From Dactylorhiza incarnata (Eukaryota; Streptophyta; Magnoliopsida; Asparagales; Orchidaceae), in contig JAWHQI010000121.1 in the NCBI GenBank assembly GCA_033032865.1, positions 2,604,001 through 2,668,000 on the forward strand: a DNA stretch of 64,000 nucleotides, in the 5' to 3' direction. This document shows positions 34,387-44,265 of the stretch, piece after piece. The position numbers and the translations under genes were made by a program. The notes below the pieces were generated by a model. That model did not search any database and was not told the origin of the DNA. It saw nothing but the letters and a program-made list of their open reading frames with translations. The first letter of the stretch is position 1. Every line of letters begins with the position of its first letter.

Positions 34387-34667
34387 GATCGCAGAAAGGA
34401 GGGAAGGAGACCGTGCGGTTAGAAAAACCGATAGACTGCCGGACCAAAGCAGCGACCACGCGAGCGGTTAGAAAAACGGAAGGTTGTCGAACTAGCTAAG
34501 CGGTTAAGAGAACTGAAGACTGAACACAGGCAGAGAGAGAGCGGGCGGTTAAAAAAATTGAAGTCCGCAATTACAAAGAGGAAAGGAGCGGGCGGTTAGC
34601 AACCGAAATCCGCACAACACCAGCGATTAGAAAAAAGGGGCGAGAGCAGAGTTCACAATCGAAGGAT
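34387..34667 (-). other. Copia G leader with GCGGTTA motifs
   Basis: GCGGTTAGAAAAACCG-type motifs recur about every 40-50 bp between primer site and gag. No coding block is visible. Confidence 0.55.
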
Positions 34668-34687
34668 CGGTGTTCGCTTTGATACCA
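34668..34687 (-). other. Primer binding site of copia G
   Basis: The minus strand reads TGGTATCAAAGCGAACACCG directly after the LTR end CACA; it is an iMet-type primer site. Confidence 0.85.
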
Positions 34688-35162
34688 TGTGAGAACTTGG
34701 AAATAACTCAGCAGAAATTAACAATGACTCGTAGGAAATTGAAAATAATTAAATTTTTATTTCCAAAAAATCTGAATATTACAAGGGGGTGCCCTCCTTT
34801 ATATAGAAGAGAGGAGGGAGAATTTACAATTTGACGATGTGGGACTAAATACAAGAATCTACAGGAGAGCGACAAGCTCAGACCGCGCGGTTAAATGTGA
34901 GTTAACTGCACGGGTATGTGCGGTTACACAAGAGTAGCAGCCCACAACAACAACAAGAAGAACAAATGATAAAACCGCCGGTCTTCATCAGCAACGCTTG
35001 CGGTCCACCAATCAGCTACGATCTCCACAAGGTGCGGTTACACACGAGTGACTGCACATATATCTCAATCTGCACAACTTGCGGTTAGACAATCTTAACC
35101 GCGTTGACCGCAAGGTGCGGTTAAAACATGTTTAACGGCCCATTCATCTATATGTTCTAATA
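34688..35162 (-). repeat. 5' LTR of copia G (right copy)
   Basis: Collinear with 29875-30354 with scattered substitutions. The terminal CA at the right edge has become TA. It contains the TATA box at 34797-34807. Confidence 0.9.
34797..34807 (-). promoter_or_regulatory. TATA box in copia G 5' LTR
   Basis: The minus strand reads CTATATAAAGGAGGG. The matching site in the left LTR is altered to CTATATACAGGAGG. Confidence 0.65.
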
Positions 35163-35990
35163 TGTATGTTGATGATATCATAATCATAGGTGATTATTTG
35201 CATGGTATCTCCATGATTAAGAAGCCCTTGACCTCTCATTTCCATATCAATGACTTGGGGCGTCTCAGATGTTTCTTAAATGTTGAGCTAGCTCGAGGAT
35301 ATGATGAGCAATTATTATCTCAATGAAAGTATTGCACTGATCTTTTACATGATGCTAACTACTTAGGTTGTAAGCTAGCTAACACACCCATGGATGCAAG
35401 TCACAAGATTTGTGCTTATATGTCTGCTTCTGATCTTCTCCTAGCAAATTCGGAGTACTATCGTCGCTTGGTTGACAAGCTTATCAATCTGACCCTAAGT
35501 CGGACATATATTTCATTTGTTGTAGGCGTAGTTAGTCGGTACATGCATGCTCCTCGTGCTTCCTACCTTTAAGCAGTTGAGCGAATCCTTCAGTATCTAA
35601 AATACGTTCCCGGTCAAGGGCTTGTGTATAATAAGCTTCCATCTTCCCTCTCGCTGATTGCCTACTCTGATGCGGACTATGCAAGCTCTATTGATGATCG
35701 CCGATCTACTTATTTTAAAGGGAATCTAGTCACTTCGTAGAACAAGAAACAAATGATTGTGGCAAAGTTCATCTAACGCAGTTGAGTAATCATTTGATGG
35801 CCTGTACCATTTCCGTGCTTACTTGACTAGCGAGTCTTCTTATTGATCTTGGTGTATCACTGTGATATTAAAACTGCTATCCATATAGCAGAAAATCTCA
35901 TATTTCATGAACGAACGAAACACATTGAATGTAGACTGCCACCTCATTAGAGAAAAAGTTCAGCTCCACAAAGTTGATCCCCGACATGTT
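35163..35990 (+). pseudogene. Copia H RT C-terminus and RNase H
   Basis: Reading resumes as VDDIIIIGD (catalytic Asp pair of YVDD) and continues LRCFLNVELARGYD and YYRRLVDKLINLTLSRTYIS. It then gives VERILQYLKYVPGQGLVY, YSDADYASSIDDRRST and HIAENLIFHERTKHIE, the usual copia RT-RNase H series. Stops occur at about 35321, 35571, 35738 and 35775. It is the continuation of the RT left of element G. Confidence 0.85.
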
Positions 35991-36211
35991 CCCACTGTAG
36001 ACCAACTCTTTAATATCTTCACAAGGCTCCTTTTACAGTTTTAATTGAAGTATTGTTATTTACTTTTTTGCTTGGGCTCCTTTTATTTTTTTCATTCTTA
36101 ACTATCTTTTATCATGAATTTCATCCATTTTATTCTTTACTTTTGAATCTTCAACCTTTAATTTTTAATAGGCAGTCTTTATCATCGTGAATGATTTATC
36201 AATGAACAATA
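35991..36211 (+). other. 3' tail of copia H
   Basis: HVPTVDQLFNIF-like reading ends the polyprotein near 36030. The following AT-rich 170 bp show no polypurine tract or LTR that I can support. Confidence 0.4.
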
Positions 36212-36683
36212 GTAGTGACCTATGTTGCACCGACACTGACACACGACACGACACGACACCCGACTCGTCAATTCTAAAAAAATACCATATTCCGACACGC
36301 TGGGACATGCATATTAAATATTTATTTTTTATACTATATTCCTAAAACATTTAACCAAAACTAAAAAAATGAAGAATTAACAAATATTCTAATAAATTAC
36401 GTCATCAAATATTCAAATATAAAACTTAACAAAAGATCAAAACGTGAGAAAACATTAACACATTACCATTATATATCATCAGTAAAATAATGGATTTCAT
36501 CTCGGGCTCATCCAGTGAAAGATTTGCAATTTCAAGCACGCCAACATCTTCAAACGTGTCAAATGAATCTCCAGCAATATCCCACATCTTGGCCTCTCCT
36601 TGTGCGTATTGTGGATTTTTTCTGGATAGAAGACGTAGATTGCTGTGTATAAAACTAGATCTTCTGCACGTTTTGGAGTCATT

Positions 36684-37727
36684 TTATTTCTTTTCATTGA
36701 GTGTAAAAGAGTATGTACTCCAATTCCTCTCGGCACATGATGAAGAAGATGGTTGTGCAAGAAGCTTTATGACTAAACTTTGTAGCATAGGTGCACTTGC
36801 ACCATGAATAACCCACCAAGCCTTACGATCCATTGAAAATCGTCTGTGACCTGAATCAAATTCTCTAAATTCTCCATTTATATAAGCGAAATTTGCGTAC
36901 TCTAAATTCACCTTGGTGCGATCCTTAATGTTAGGAAAGTACTTCCTAAAGCATTTTTTGGTTTCTTGAATGATTTCACTATCCTTGTACGGAGAAATTC
37001 TAGACGAATCTTCATTGAGCCATTGTTCACTATAGTACCTAAATAAAAAAATAAAACAAGTATTATTGTTATAACAAATAAAAAATAATGTAATTAACTC
37101 ATGTAATTTTAGAACTTACTTAGGATTCAAGGCATGTGCTAAGCAATGAAGTGGAGTGTTGTTCTTAGACCAACGATCCATAAGTATTGTTTGAACAACT
37201 TCATAAAATGTAGATTCCTCATCTAGCCTTTTCACCTCATGTTCATATACAACACTTTTTACTTTTTCAATCATTGAATCCCACATGTCATAGACTAAGT
37301 GAAGACAAGGCTTATCTGTATCACAAAGTCTAAGCATATCATAAATAGGAGCCGTGAAGGAAAGTATGTAATCAATTTTATCCCACCAATAATCATTCAG
37401 TACTTGATCCTTAACAAACTTCGCCCTCCCTTGATTATCATCTCGATAAATATTCCATTTTTCAGAAATAACCATGCTTTGAAGACCACTTTTAATTAGC
37501 TTAAACCTCTTAAGCATCACAATCATCGAAGCAAACCGTGTATCAGCTATGGAAAGCAATTTCAAGTTAACAAATTCATTGTATATAACTAGCCTCATGG
37601 AATGGTTCATGATAAAATTTTTGATTTCCATAACTTCAGAAACAATTTCAGAAATCCAATTGCATTCTAAATAAACCTCTTGATTGGCCTCTGTATTCTT
37701 CGGGTCACATATGTTCTTTAATGCACA
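36684..37727 (-). pseudogene. hAT transposase, C-terminal half with one intron
   Basis: The reading enters near 37727 (ALKNICDPKNTEANQEVYLE) and runs through MEIKNFIMNHSMRLVIYNEF and the DUF659/RNase H-like region (FKLIKSGLQSMV; IDYILSFTAPIYDMLRLCD). After an 81-nt intron it continues in KYYSEQWLNED, and ends with the hAT dimerisation block WWVIHGASAPMLQSLVIKLL and SSSSCAERNWSTYSF. The N-terminal BED zinc finger and first catalytic part are missing, so it cannot transpose itself. The transposase would act in the nucleus on the terminal repeats. Confidence 0.75.
37039..37119 (-). other. Intron in hAT transposase
   Basis: The minus strand reads CCTAA|GTAAGTTC ... TTTATTTAG|GTACTAT. It is 81 nt and AT-rich. 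Joining gives AAG TAC TAT AGT in one frame across the known conserved region. Confidence 0.75.
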
Positions 37728-37734
37728 GTGGACG

Positions 37735-37975
37735 AGCGACGGCCTAGAGAACAGTGGACGAGCGACGGCCTGGAGAACTAGGGAAGAGCGGCGGCGACTT
37801 GCGGGTACCGGGTGAGGAAGCTACGGCTCACGCGAGTGCGGCAATGCCTGCGGAAGTGCTTGCGGGTGCCGGGTGGGGAGGCTATGACTCACGCGAGTGC
37901 CGAGTGAGGAAGCGGGGGTTCACGCGTCTGCGGGTTTATTACAGAAGAGGGTTTAGGTTTATTACAGAGTGCGGG
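37735..37975 (+). repeat. GC-rich short tandem repeats in hAT A
   Basis: GTGGACGAGCGACGGCCT occurs twice (37729 and 37750). CTTGCGGGTACCGGGTGAGG and CTTGCGGGTGCCGGGTGGGG form a second pair about 60 bp apart. GCGGGTTTATTACAGA-like units follow near 37930-37980. They fill the space of the missing transposase exons. Confidence 0.6.
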
Positions 37976-38165
37976 TTTAATACAGAGACAGAAAAGTCTC
38001 TGTAACGAGGGACTCACGTGTCCTTTTGAGAGGGACACGCGCGTCCCGCATAAGCCAACGTGTCGGGTTTCCGACACGCGTGTCCAAGCGTGTCGCCACG
38101 TTGGACGCGTGTCGGAGAGTCTGATACCGACACTTTGGGCATTTTGAAGTGTCGGTGCTTCGTAG

Positions 38166-38994
38166 GTAGTGTAGCACGGGGACGGAAACGTGATACGGGA
38201 TACGATACGAAACAGATATGAGAAACGTGATTTTTAAAAAAATACGGATACGGGAAACACTTTTAATTTTTGTTTTAATTATTTTAATATAAGTATTAAT
38301 TAATATAAAAAGATACAATTTACAAACTAAAGTGTCATCTCAGTCACTACATTCAATAAAGAATAATTGGTGCACAATCATGTTGTTTAGGCACAATGGG
38401 AAAGATTAGCTGGGAGAAGGTATTGGATATCACAGGAAGAGAAAATATGAAGAATATCTCATGCAATCTATTAATGAAATGGAAGAAGAGGAAGGAGAAG
38501 AAGAAGAGGAAGAAGAAGAGAAAGAGGAAGAGGAGGAAGAGGAAGAAGAGGAAGAAGAAGAGGAGGAAGAAGAAGAAGAGGTGGAGGAGGAAGAAGAGGA
38601 GGCAGAGGAGGAAGAAGAGAAGGAAGAAGAAAAAGAGGAGGAGCTTACTAGCAGGGAGGGATCGAGAGCAGAGAGCATGATCTGGAGCAACAGTGGAGCG
38701 GCAACAGCTTCGACTGCGGGGGTCGGGAGAGAACAACGCAAAGCTGCGGGGGTCGGGGTCGTGAAACGCGTGTGAGTGTGAACCCTAAACAATCAAATTA
38801 ATATGAGGCGTGACCGCGCGCCTGACGTCGTGAATAAAATAGCATGTGGGATACGCGTTTCCCAATTAATTTTTTTATTTAATTTAAATGTTGCGTTTCC
38901 TACGCTTCGGAAACGCGTTTCCGGGTGTTTCCCGTACCCGACACGCGTTCGAGCCGATACGTGAAGCATTTTTAAGTATCCGTGCTTCGTAGGT
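38166..38994. mobile_element. Non-autonomous hAT element B with GAA/GAG tract
   Basis: The right end CTACGAAGCACGGATAC (minus strand from 38994) and the left segment TGTAGCACGGGGACGG are hAT family ends like those of elements A and C. The last ~180 bp match, in inverse orientation, 44266-44480 of element C. Its left tip coincides with the right target duplication of element A, so A probably inserted at the very edge of B. It encodes no transposase. Confidence 0.6.
38470..38645 (+). repeat. Purine-rich GAA/GAG tract
   Basis: About 175 bp of almost uninterrupted GAA/GAG triplets. It reads as poly-Glu, poly-Lys/Arg or poly-Ser depending on frame and strand. It is a low-complexity tract shared with element C and should not be called as a gene. 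Confidence 0.9.
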
Positions 38995-40632
38995 GACAAT
39001 CATCTAATGAACAATGCAGATACAGATTTATATGATTGGCAATCAAGTTTTGATAGATACTCGACGATTAGTTTTGATAGATATTCTTAGAGTTTAAATT
39101 TATAATAAAAATAAAAATTCCATGATAACGGCTTACAAAACGATTAGTAAGAAAGTTTTTTGAAAAATAAAAACCTCTAAATATCATAGAAGAATTTGAA
39201 TACCTTATTTTTTGGGTAATAAAAGATCAGCTTAAAGAGAATATGCCATGAAGTTACTACCCATTCATTTGTTTATCATAAAGAAAATTGGGAATTTGGA
39301 AGTTTCCATAATAAGTTGCCGGATCCTTAAAGAAAAATGAATGTTGGGGAAATTCTGCGTCGTGGCAGAGTTTTATGTGCAAATTAAATTCAATTTAATT
39401 GTAAAGGTATTGCAAAGTTCTATTAGAAAAGAAATGTAACATATCCATTGACTGCGTAATATTAACTTCTAATCTAATATAAAGAAGTTGAAACCTAAAA
39501 CTAAGTTAAACTTTATTTTGAGGGAATGTTTGAAATGAAAATAATGCCAATGGGAGTGAAGATGCAGTTAAATAATTGATAAAGCACTTGCCTTAGTAAT
39601 GATTTTTTTAAAAAAATTGATAAGGGAAAGAATGTGTCTTAGTAATGTTTTTTTTGGTGAGGGAATGCTAAATTTAAGTGCGGCAATGCCCAAAATGAAA
39701 TGAATAATAATTTTTGAGCAGTACATAATGGGATGATGATGAGTAATAATTTTTGGAATATCTGAAAAGCCAATTTACAATCCTGAAATTTGAAGTGGAT
39801 ATATTTGTCCATCACAAGACAATTTTCTCCACCACCGACGACATGTTTTTGTGTAGTATTGCATCCTGAAATAGGACCGTTAAATGAATATGTGCTTTTC
39901 GATTTCAATCGCCCTGATTTAACAAACCATGTTTTTTTAATGTGCCGTGTGCTGTTCCATGTTCACATCTCCAACATTCCCACACCAGTTTCTGCTCTGA
40001 ATTAGTCCAGGAACCTCATCCCTACCTCTGGAAATCAACGTCCACCCATGGCTGTCCCTTCTTCCAGCAACCATGGCATTCTAATTTCCCAATAGCAGTT
40101 GGCTCTCAGCCCTCACCTCTCCCTGGATATCAGCCTCCACCCATTGCCGAGCCTCCCAGCAGTCCAGGATGTCTACCCAGAGTTCTGCGACCCTTCTCAT
40201 CTATGGTTGAAGAGCGATACTTGCCGAAACCATGCGCACTCGCCACACCTTCTCTAAAAGCATGTCAAAGCTCAAGGCTCCTGTGAGTGCTCGCGTTACT
40301 CCTCAAGGCTCTACCAATCTCGGAGAAATATGGTTTTCACTGACACTCCATCATGTTCACATATGCTCTACTTCTCTCGCGGGCGCTCCTCATGTCCTCG
40401 CCAATACCATGTTTTACTCGCCGATGTCCTCAGGCTCCTGTAGGATATATTTGTATTTACTTTGTTTATTATCTTTATCTGACACTCGGGCTGTCTTTTT
40501 TTTTTCCATTTGACTACCTGCGGGCAGGCCCCCTACTTGCATAAATATGTGATGAATAGTACCTTGAGAGACACTGATATCCGACCCCTAGAAATCGCTC
40601 GATACTCGCTCTCTGAGACTTGTAACCAATTT
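38995..40632. other. Unassigned region
   Basis: AT-rich to about 39900, then mixed composition with short frames on both strands (up to 114 codons, 39942-40286) that match no family I know. The last 30 bp (ACTTGTAACCAATT on +) resemble the primer site region next to E's right LTR. Confidence 0.45.
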
Positions 40633-41329
40633 TGACGCATGACGGTCCTATATGACGGAAAAATAGTGAGTGAAACTCCTACGTGCAACCATGCATAAAT
40701 TCGTCGGTTTACTTGCAACAATGAATATTTATAAAGCAATATTAATTTGATTGGCCACAAAGAGTTAAAATTTTTAAATATGGAAACATGTGAAGTCGTA
40801 TAAGTGCAAGAGTGCAAAAAAATCAAATACTATTTAAATGAGATATTACAAAGACTAAAACAATTGAATGCAAACTTTTAAGCCACTATCTCTTCTAGTA
40901 GAGAACAAACACAAGACCCAACGGTAAAGAAATCAACACACAAACCTTGATTACCAAGACTATAAAGAGGGGAGGGCTGGAGGCGCTTTAAGAGGGCTGC
41001 CGGGATTAGATTTCAGCAAGTAGGGACTGCACTTGCTGTCCATGAATGGAGACAGCAAATAGGAAGGTGCATAGGGCTGTCTTCAACAGCGAGCAAGAGG
41101 AATCTGTTGTTCTAGATGGTCTGAACAACATTCTGGGTGGCTGACATGAGGCTGGACAGTGCCCTGACAACAATTATGGGGGCTTTGGGCTGCTGGGTGA
41201 AGGTTGGGGTGGCTCCACGAGGGGGTGCAGGTCAAGGAATAAATGGCAGGGAGGAGAATAGTTGGCTGGGGGTTTGGGGGAACAAATGAGCAGTGAATCC
41301 ACGTGAACTTAAGGGTGCAGGAAACAGGG
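40633..41329 (-). repeat. Left LTR of element E, first part
   Basis: Starts TGACGCATGACGGTCC and matches 51312-52004. It ends in GGAAACAGGG, where element D begins. The right copy carries an extra ~22-bp duplication (GACTGGATTTCAGCAAGCAA and a near copy) at about 51675-51720. Confidence 0.85.
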
Positions 41330-42530
41330 TGATGCAGGACGGCGCGTAGGGTTTGCGCGCCAATCGGCTATTTTTAGGAATCCTTAAATGCATGTAATTT
41401 AAAAATTGGAATTTGAGCGGGCGTGCACAAACTTTAAGAAATTAAGCAACTAGAGTTTTGTAAAGCATAAAATTACTATTTTTGCTTAAAATGAATTTTC
41501 TTGAAATATGATTCAGTTCTAAATCCGGGGAAGAAAGTTCACAACTTTCGTTCCGTTCCCCTTGTTGTAGCAAACGGAAATCGTGACCTCCAAATACGTC
41601 TCCGTTTGGAGTTTTCGGCGTAGTGTTCGCTGACAAAATCCGGGCGAAAATCCAACGATAAATCTAATAACCTAAGAGAAAATTTCGACGCACACAAAGG
41701 AAGAGAAAAAACAAGTTACCCACGGAAAGAGGCGCCTTTCCGCAACCGAAGTCGACGGCGATCCCGTGAGGAATTTCTTCGTCACCTTCGATCTCCCGCT
41801 TCGAGGTCGACCGCTATCGCACAAGAGCACCACGGAATAAATTCGCTCACTCTCACACTAAGTGGTTCCACGGAATCTCAAACACTCACTAGTGTAAGGA
41901 GGCCACAAACTGAACAACCTAACTTTCACCCGCTCTCACACCCAAGGTGGATCCACGAAAACTCGATCACTCAAAGTGGTTCCTCGAAATCTCTAATCGA
42001 GTGAAATAGGAGATAATAACCCACGCCAGCAACACTCTCTAAACAACAACAACACCAATACAAGTTTAAGAAGAAAAATAAAGAAGTCAACGGTAACTTT
42101 GATGATACTATTCATCGTTTCAACAGGGAACAATCAAGCATACGACCACTGTTCATTATCTCCTACGGGAGGCGGAAGCACACAACAAACAAAGGAACTT
42201 CAATATCAAAATTAATCACACGGGAATTCACAACGCACACAGCAATCTCAATCACTCAATATTCATCAACCCTACAACTTTAACATCGGCTAAGATGAAG
42301 CACTGTTCATCTTCTCCAAAGGGGAATAACTAAACTATTCCTAGATTGGAATCAAACACAGCAAAATTAAAACAGGAAGCAAATATTCTCACAACAATAG
42401 AAAAAAACATTCATACAGACTCCTTACAGAACTCCAAACCAATTCCCCCCTTCACTATTCATCATCTTCTTCGGCAAATTCAAAATCAAAACATCAAGAT
42501 CTCTGGCTCCGTATCCGTTTCCATCTCCTC

Positions 42531-42543
42531 CCTTTTATAGGGT
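42531..42543 (-). promoter_or_regulatory. TATA box in left LTR of D
   Basis: The minus strand reads CCCTATAAAAGGGAGGAG. The same box is at 48519-48532 in the right (5') LTR, where it would start the element transcript. Confidence 0.65.
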
Positions 42544-42867
42544 TTTAAACAGGAAAATGACAAGGATCGGCCGCCAGACCTTGTGCGAACCGGGCGTCGT
42601 GGAAGAGGCGGCATGGAGGAGTTGGCCCAACGGTCAGAGAGGAGATCGTGGCCAGAAACCGAAGACGGACTGGCTAGAATTTGGAGCGTTTCTGCGGGGG
42701 CTTCTTCTGGTACCGCGCCATTGTCGGGGCAGCGCCATTGTCGGGATGCGCAGGAGCTTTCCGCGAGCAGCGCGTGCGTGAAGGGCCGACTGGGGAAGAT
42801 GGACCACTTCTTAGGTTTGTCTTTTTAACATATATATATAATTAACTATATATGTGTATATATATAC

Positions 42868-43512
42868 GAGTCGAACGGCACGGGCCTTCGGCCTTATGGG
42901 AGTGCAATGGGCGGGCTTTGCCCGCCCCCGCCTCGCCTCGCCTCGCCCGCCCCCGACGGGATTCGCCCGCCCCGAAATGTTTTTAATATTTATGATAAAT
43001 ATATTATCTAATTTTTTTATTATTTAAGATTTAATTATATATATACTTTTATCTATTTTTTATTATTTAAAATTTAATTATCTAATATATTATCTAATTT
43101 TTTTACTAAGTGTGTATATATATATGATATGCATATAACTAATTATAATTTATGATATATATATTATGATTTAAAAAATAAACGAATTTTTTTTAACACC
43201 GAAATCCCGACAATCCGCCGCCGCCCTCATTTTTTGGGCCGCCGGCGGCGGTGGAGCTGCCGGCTGGCCGGAGCGAGAGCACCGGCAGGTTCGCGCTCCG
43301 GCCAGCCGGCGGCTCCGCCGCCGCCGGCTGCCCAAAAAATGAGGCGGGAAGAAGGAGGGGAGGGGGTGCACAGGAAGAAGGAGGGAGGGAGGAATCAGGT
43401 TTTTATTGTTATGGCTATTCACAGCCCATCATGATGAGATCCAATGGTGGAGAGTCTTCCTATGTCTTTTTTACCTTGCCATGGACCCTAAAACCATATT
43501 TATTTTTAATAT
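42868..43512. mobile_element. Insert of ~645 bp in D's left LTR, family unknown
   Basis: It interrupts a TA-rich microsatellite that is continuous in the right LTR (48800-48840). It starts with GC-rich sequence (GCCTC and CCCGCC repeats, 42930-42980), continues AT-rich, and contains a large hairpin at 43225-43344. The ends are not clear inverted repeats and TA-rich flanks hide any duplication. A MITE-like or hAT-derived element is possible. Confidence 0.5.
43225..43344. repeat. Perfect-like hairpin, 51-bp arms, 18-bp loop
   Basis: 43225-43275 and 43294-43344 are inverted copies with about three mismatches. The arms begin CCTCATTTTTTGGGC and are otherwise GC-rich. Both strands therefore read similar Pro/Ala-rich frames, which explains the overlapping open frames here. 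Confidence 0.9.
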
Positions 43513-43625
43513 AGTATATATATATAATGAAGAAACAATAAAAGCTTCAAACAGGCCACGCGCGCAGGCGTGCAAAAATTAAAATAATTACAAATGCAAA
43601 TTAAAATAAATTTAAATGCAATAAC

Positions 43626-44265
43626 TCAGGGCCGGTAGAGGTCCGGACGTGCGCGCCGTCGGGCACTTTTGCGTCGACCTGATCTGGGCTGGTCTCCACC
43701 AACTCTCCCCCTCTCGAAATCACTCATCACTGGTGAGTGCTCCGAGCGGTAGTGTTGTAGAAGATCGGCATCCATACGTTGTAACTCCTCGGGCAAGACC
43801 CAACTGATCTCGGTCTCTGGTTTGCCATGCCAACGAACCAAGTATCTCTGAAAACCACCATCAGTAGTGGTCACTGTCTCATCATCCAATATCTGCTCGG
43901 GAACCAAGATCTGTCGCGGAAGTCTGTCAGCGGCTCTGGGAACTGGTATGAAGGAATCACCTGGTGTCTCATGCTCAACCTGAGAACTGTCAGTGGGAAA
44001 CGGAAGAACTGCAGATGGCGTGTCAGTAACTGAATGAGTGTCGGTGTGTCTGGAATGTGGCTCCTTACTAACACTCACCAACCCAGAAGAATCAAAAGGA
44101 GGAGAATGCAAGGGAAAATCTAAAGACTCATGAGGATAATCGTTGAATAAAGTCAGATCGACTACGTTAAAACAAGATTTGCTCCCCAAACGGAAGGCAT
44201 CTCAAGTTCATACGCATTTTGCCCAATCCGCTTTACTACTCGAAAGGGTCCAGTTCTGCGGTCAG
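43626..44265 (-). pseudogene. Element D integrase C-terminus and chromodomain
   Basis: Minus reading from 44265 gives RRTGPFRVVKRIGQNAYELE, the integrase C-terminal barrel. A frameshift near 44180 leads to FNVVDLTLFNDYPHESLD and then a chromodomain: EQILDDETVTTTDGGFQRYL, VRWHGKPETEISWVLPEEL and QRMDADLLQHY. The stop at 43626 lies 76 bp inside the LTR. Chromodomains at the integrase end target chromoviruses to heterochromatin. It continues the reading at 45124-45330 once hAT C is removed. Confidence 0.85.
43702..43722 (-). other. Polypurine tract of element D
   Basis: The minus strand reads GATTTCGAGAGGGGGAGAGT directly before the LTR start TGGTGG. It overlaps the pol reading frame. Confidence 0.75.

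Larger units (their letters stand above)
29875..35162 (-). mobile_element. Ty1/copia element G, nearly complete, inserted in H
   Basis: Two LTRs of 480 and 475 bp, a perfect TGTAT duplication, a primer site at the right and a polypurine tract at the left define a complete element transcribed leftward. Coding order is gag-protease-integrase (32812-34386, then 32175-32864), RT (31196-31880) and RNase H (30494-31092). Several frameshifts and altered active-site residues make it non-functional. Confidence 0.9.
25803..36211 (+). mobile_element. Ty1/copia element H, decayed, split by element G
   Basis: A probable 5' LTR end and iMet primer site at 26007 are followed by gag, zinc knuckle, protease, integrase, RT and RNase H blocks in copia order (PR-IN-RT-RH). 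All are on the + strand and riddled with stops. Element G (29875-35162) interrupts RT. No 3' LTR was found before the hAT element starting at 36220, so the right limit is approximate. Confidence 0.75.
36220..38165 (-). mobile_element. hAT element A, internally shortened
   Basis: Terminal inverted repeats CTATGTTGCACCGACAC (left) and CTACGAAGCACCGACAC (right, minus strand) are flanked by GTAGTGAC and GTAGTGTA, an 8-bp duplication with 6 of 8 positions matching. The element carries the C-terminal half of a hAT transposase on the minus strand, then a GC-rich repeat region where the N-terminal half should be. Confidence 0.75.
41330..43701 (-). repeat. 3' LTR of element D (left copy, 2372 bp)
   Basis: On the minus strand it starts TGGTGGAGACCAGCCCAGAT and ends GTCCTGCATCA. 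It is longer than the other copy because of an insert at about 42868-43512. Outside that insert it is nearly identical to 47323-49013. Confidence 0.9.

Noticed and set aside
25803..36211. Integrated pararetrovirus as source of the RT fragments
   Set aside because: All RT, RNase H and integrase blocks are in LTR-retrotransposon order with LTRs, primer sites and integrases; no movement or coat protein motif was seen anywhere in the window.
38396..38792. Overlapping open frames of 94-127 codons on both strands (poly-Glu, poly-Lys/Arg, poly-Ser, poly-Phe)
   Set aside because: They are readings of one GAA/GAG tract in hAT element B; every frame is low complexity and none has a domain.
43171..43434. 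Two overlapping Pro/Ala-rich frames on opposite strands
   Set aside because: They are the two readings of the 51-bp-arm hairpin.
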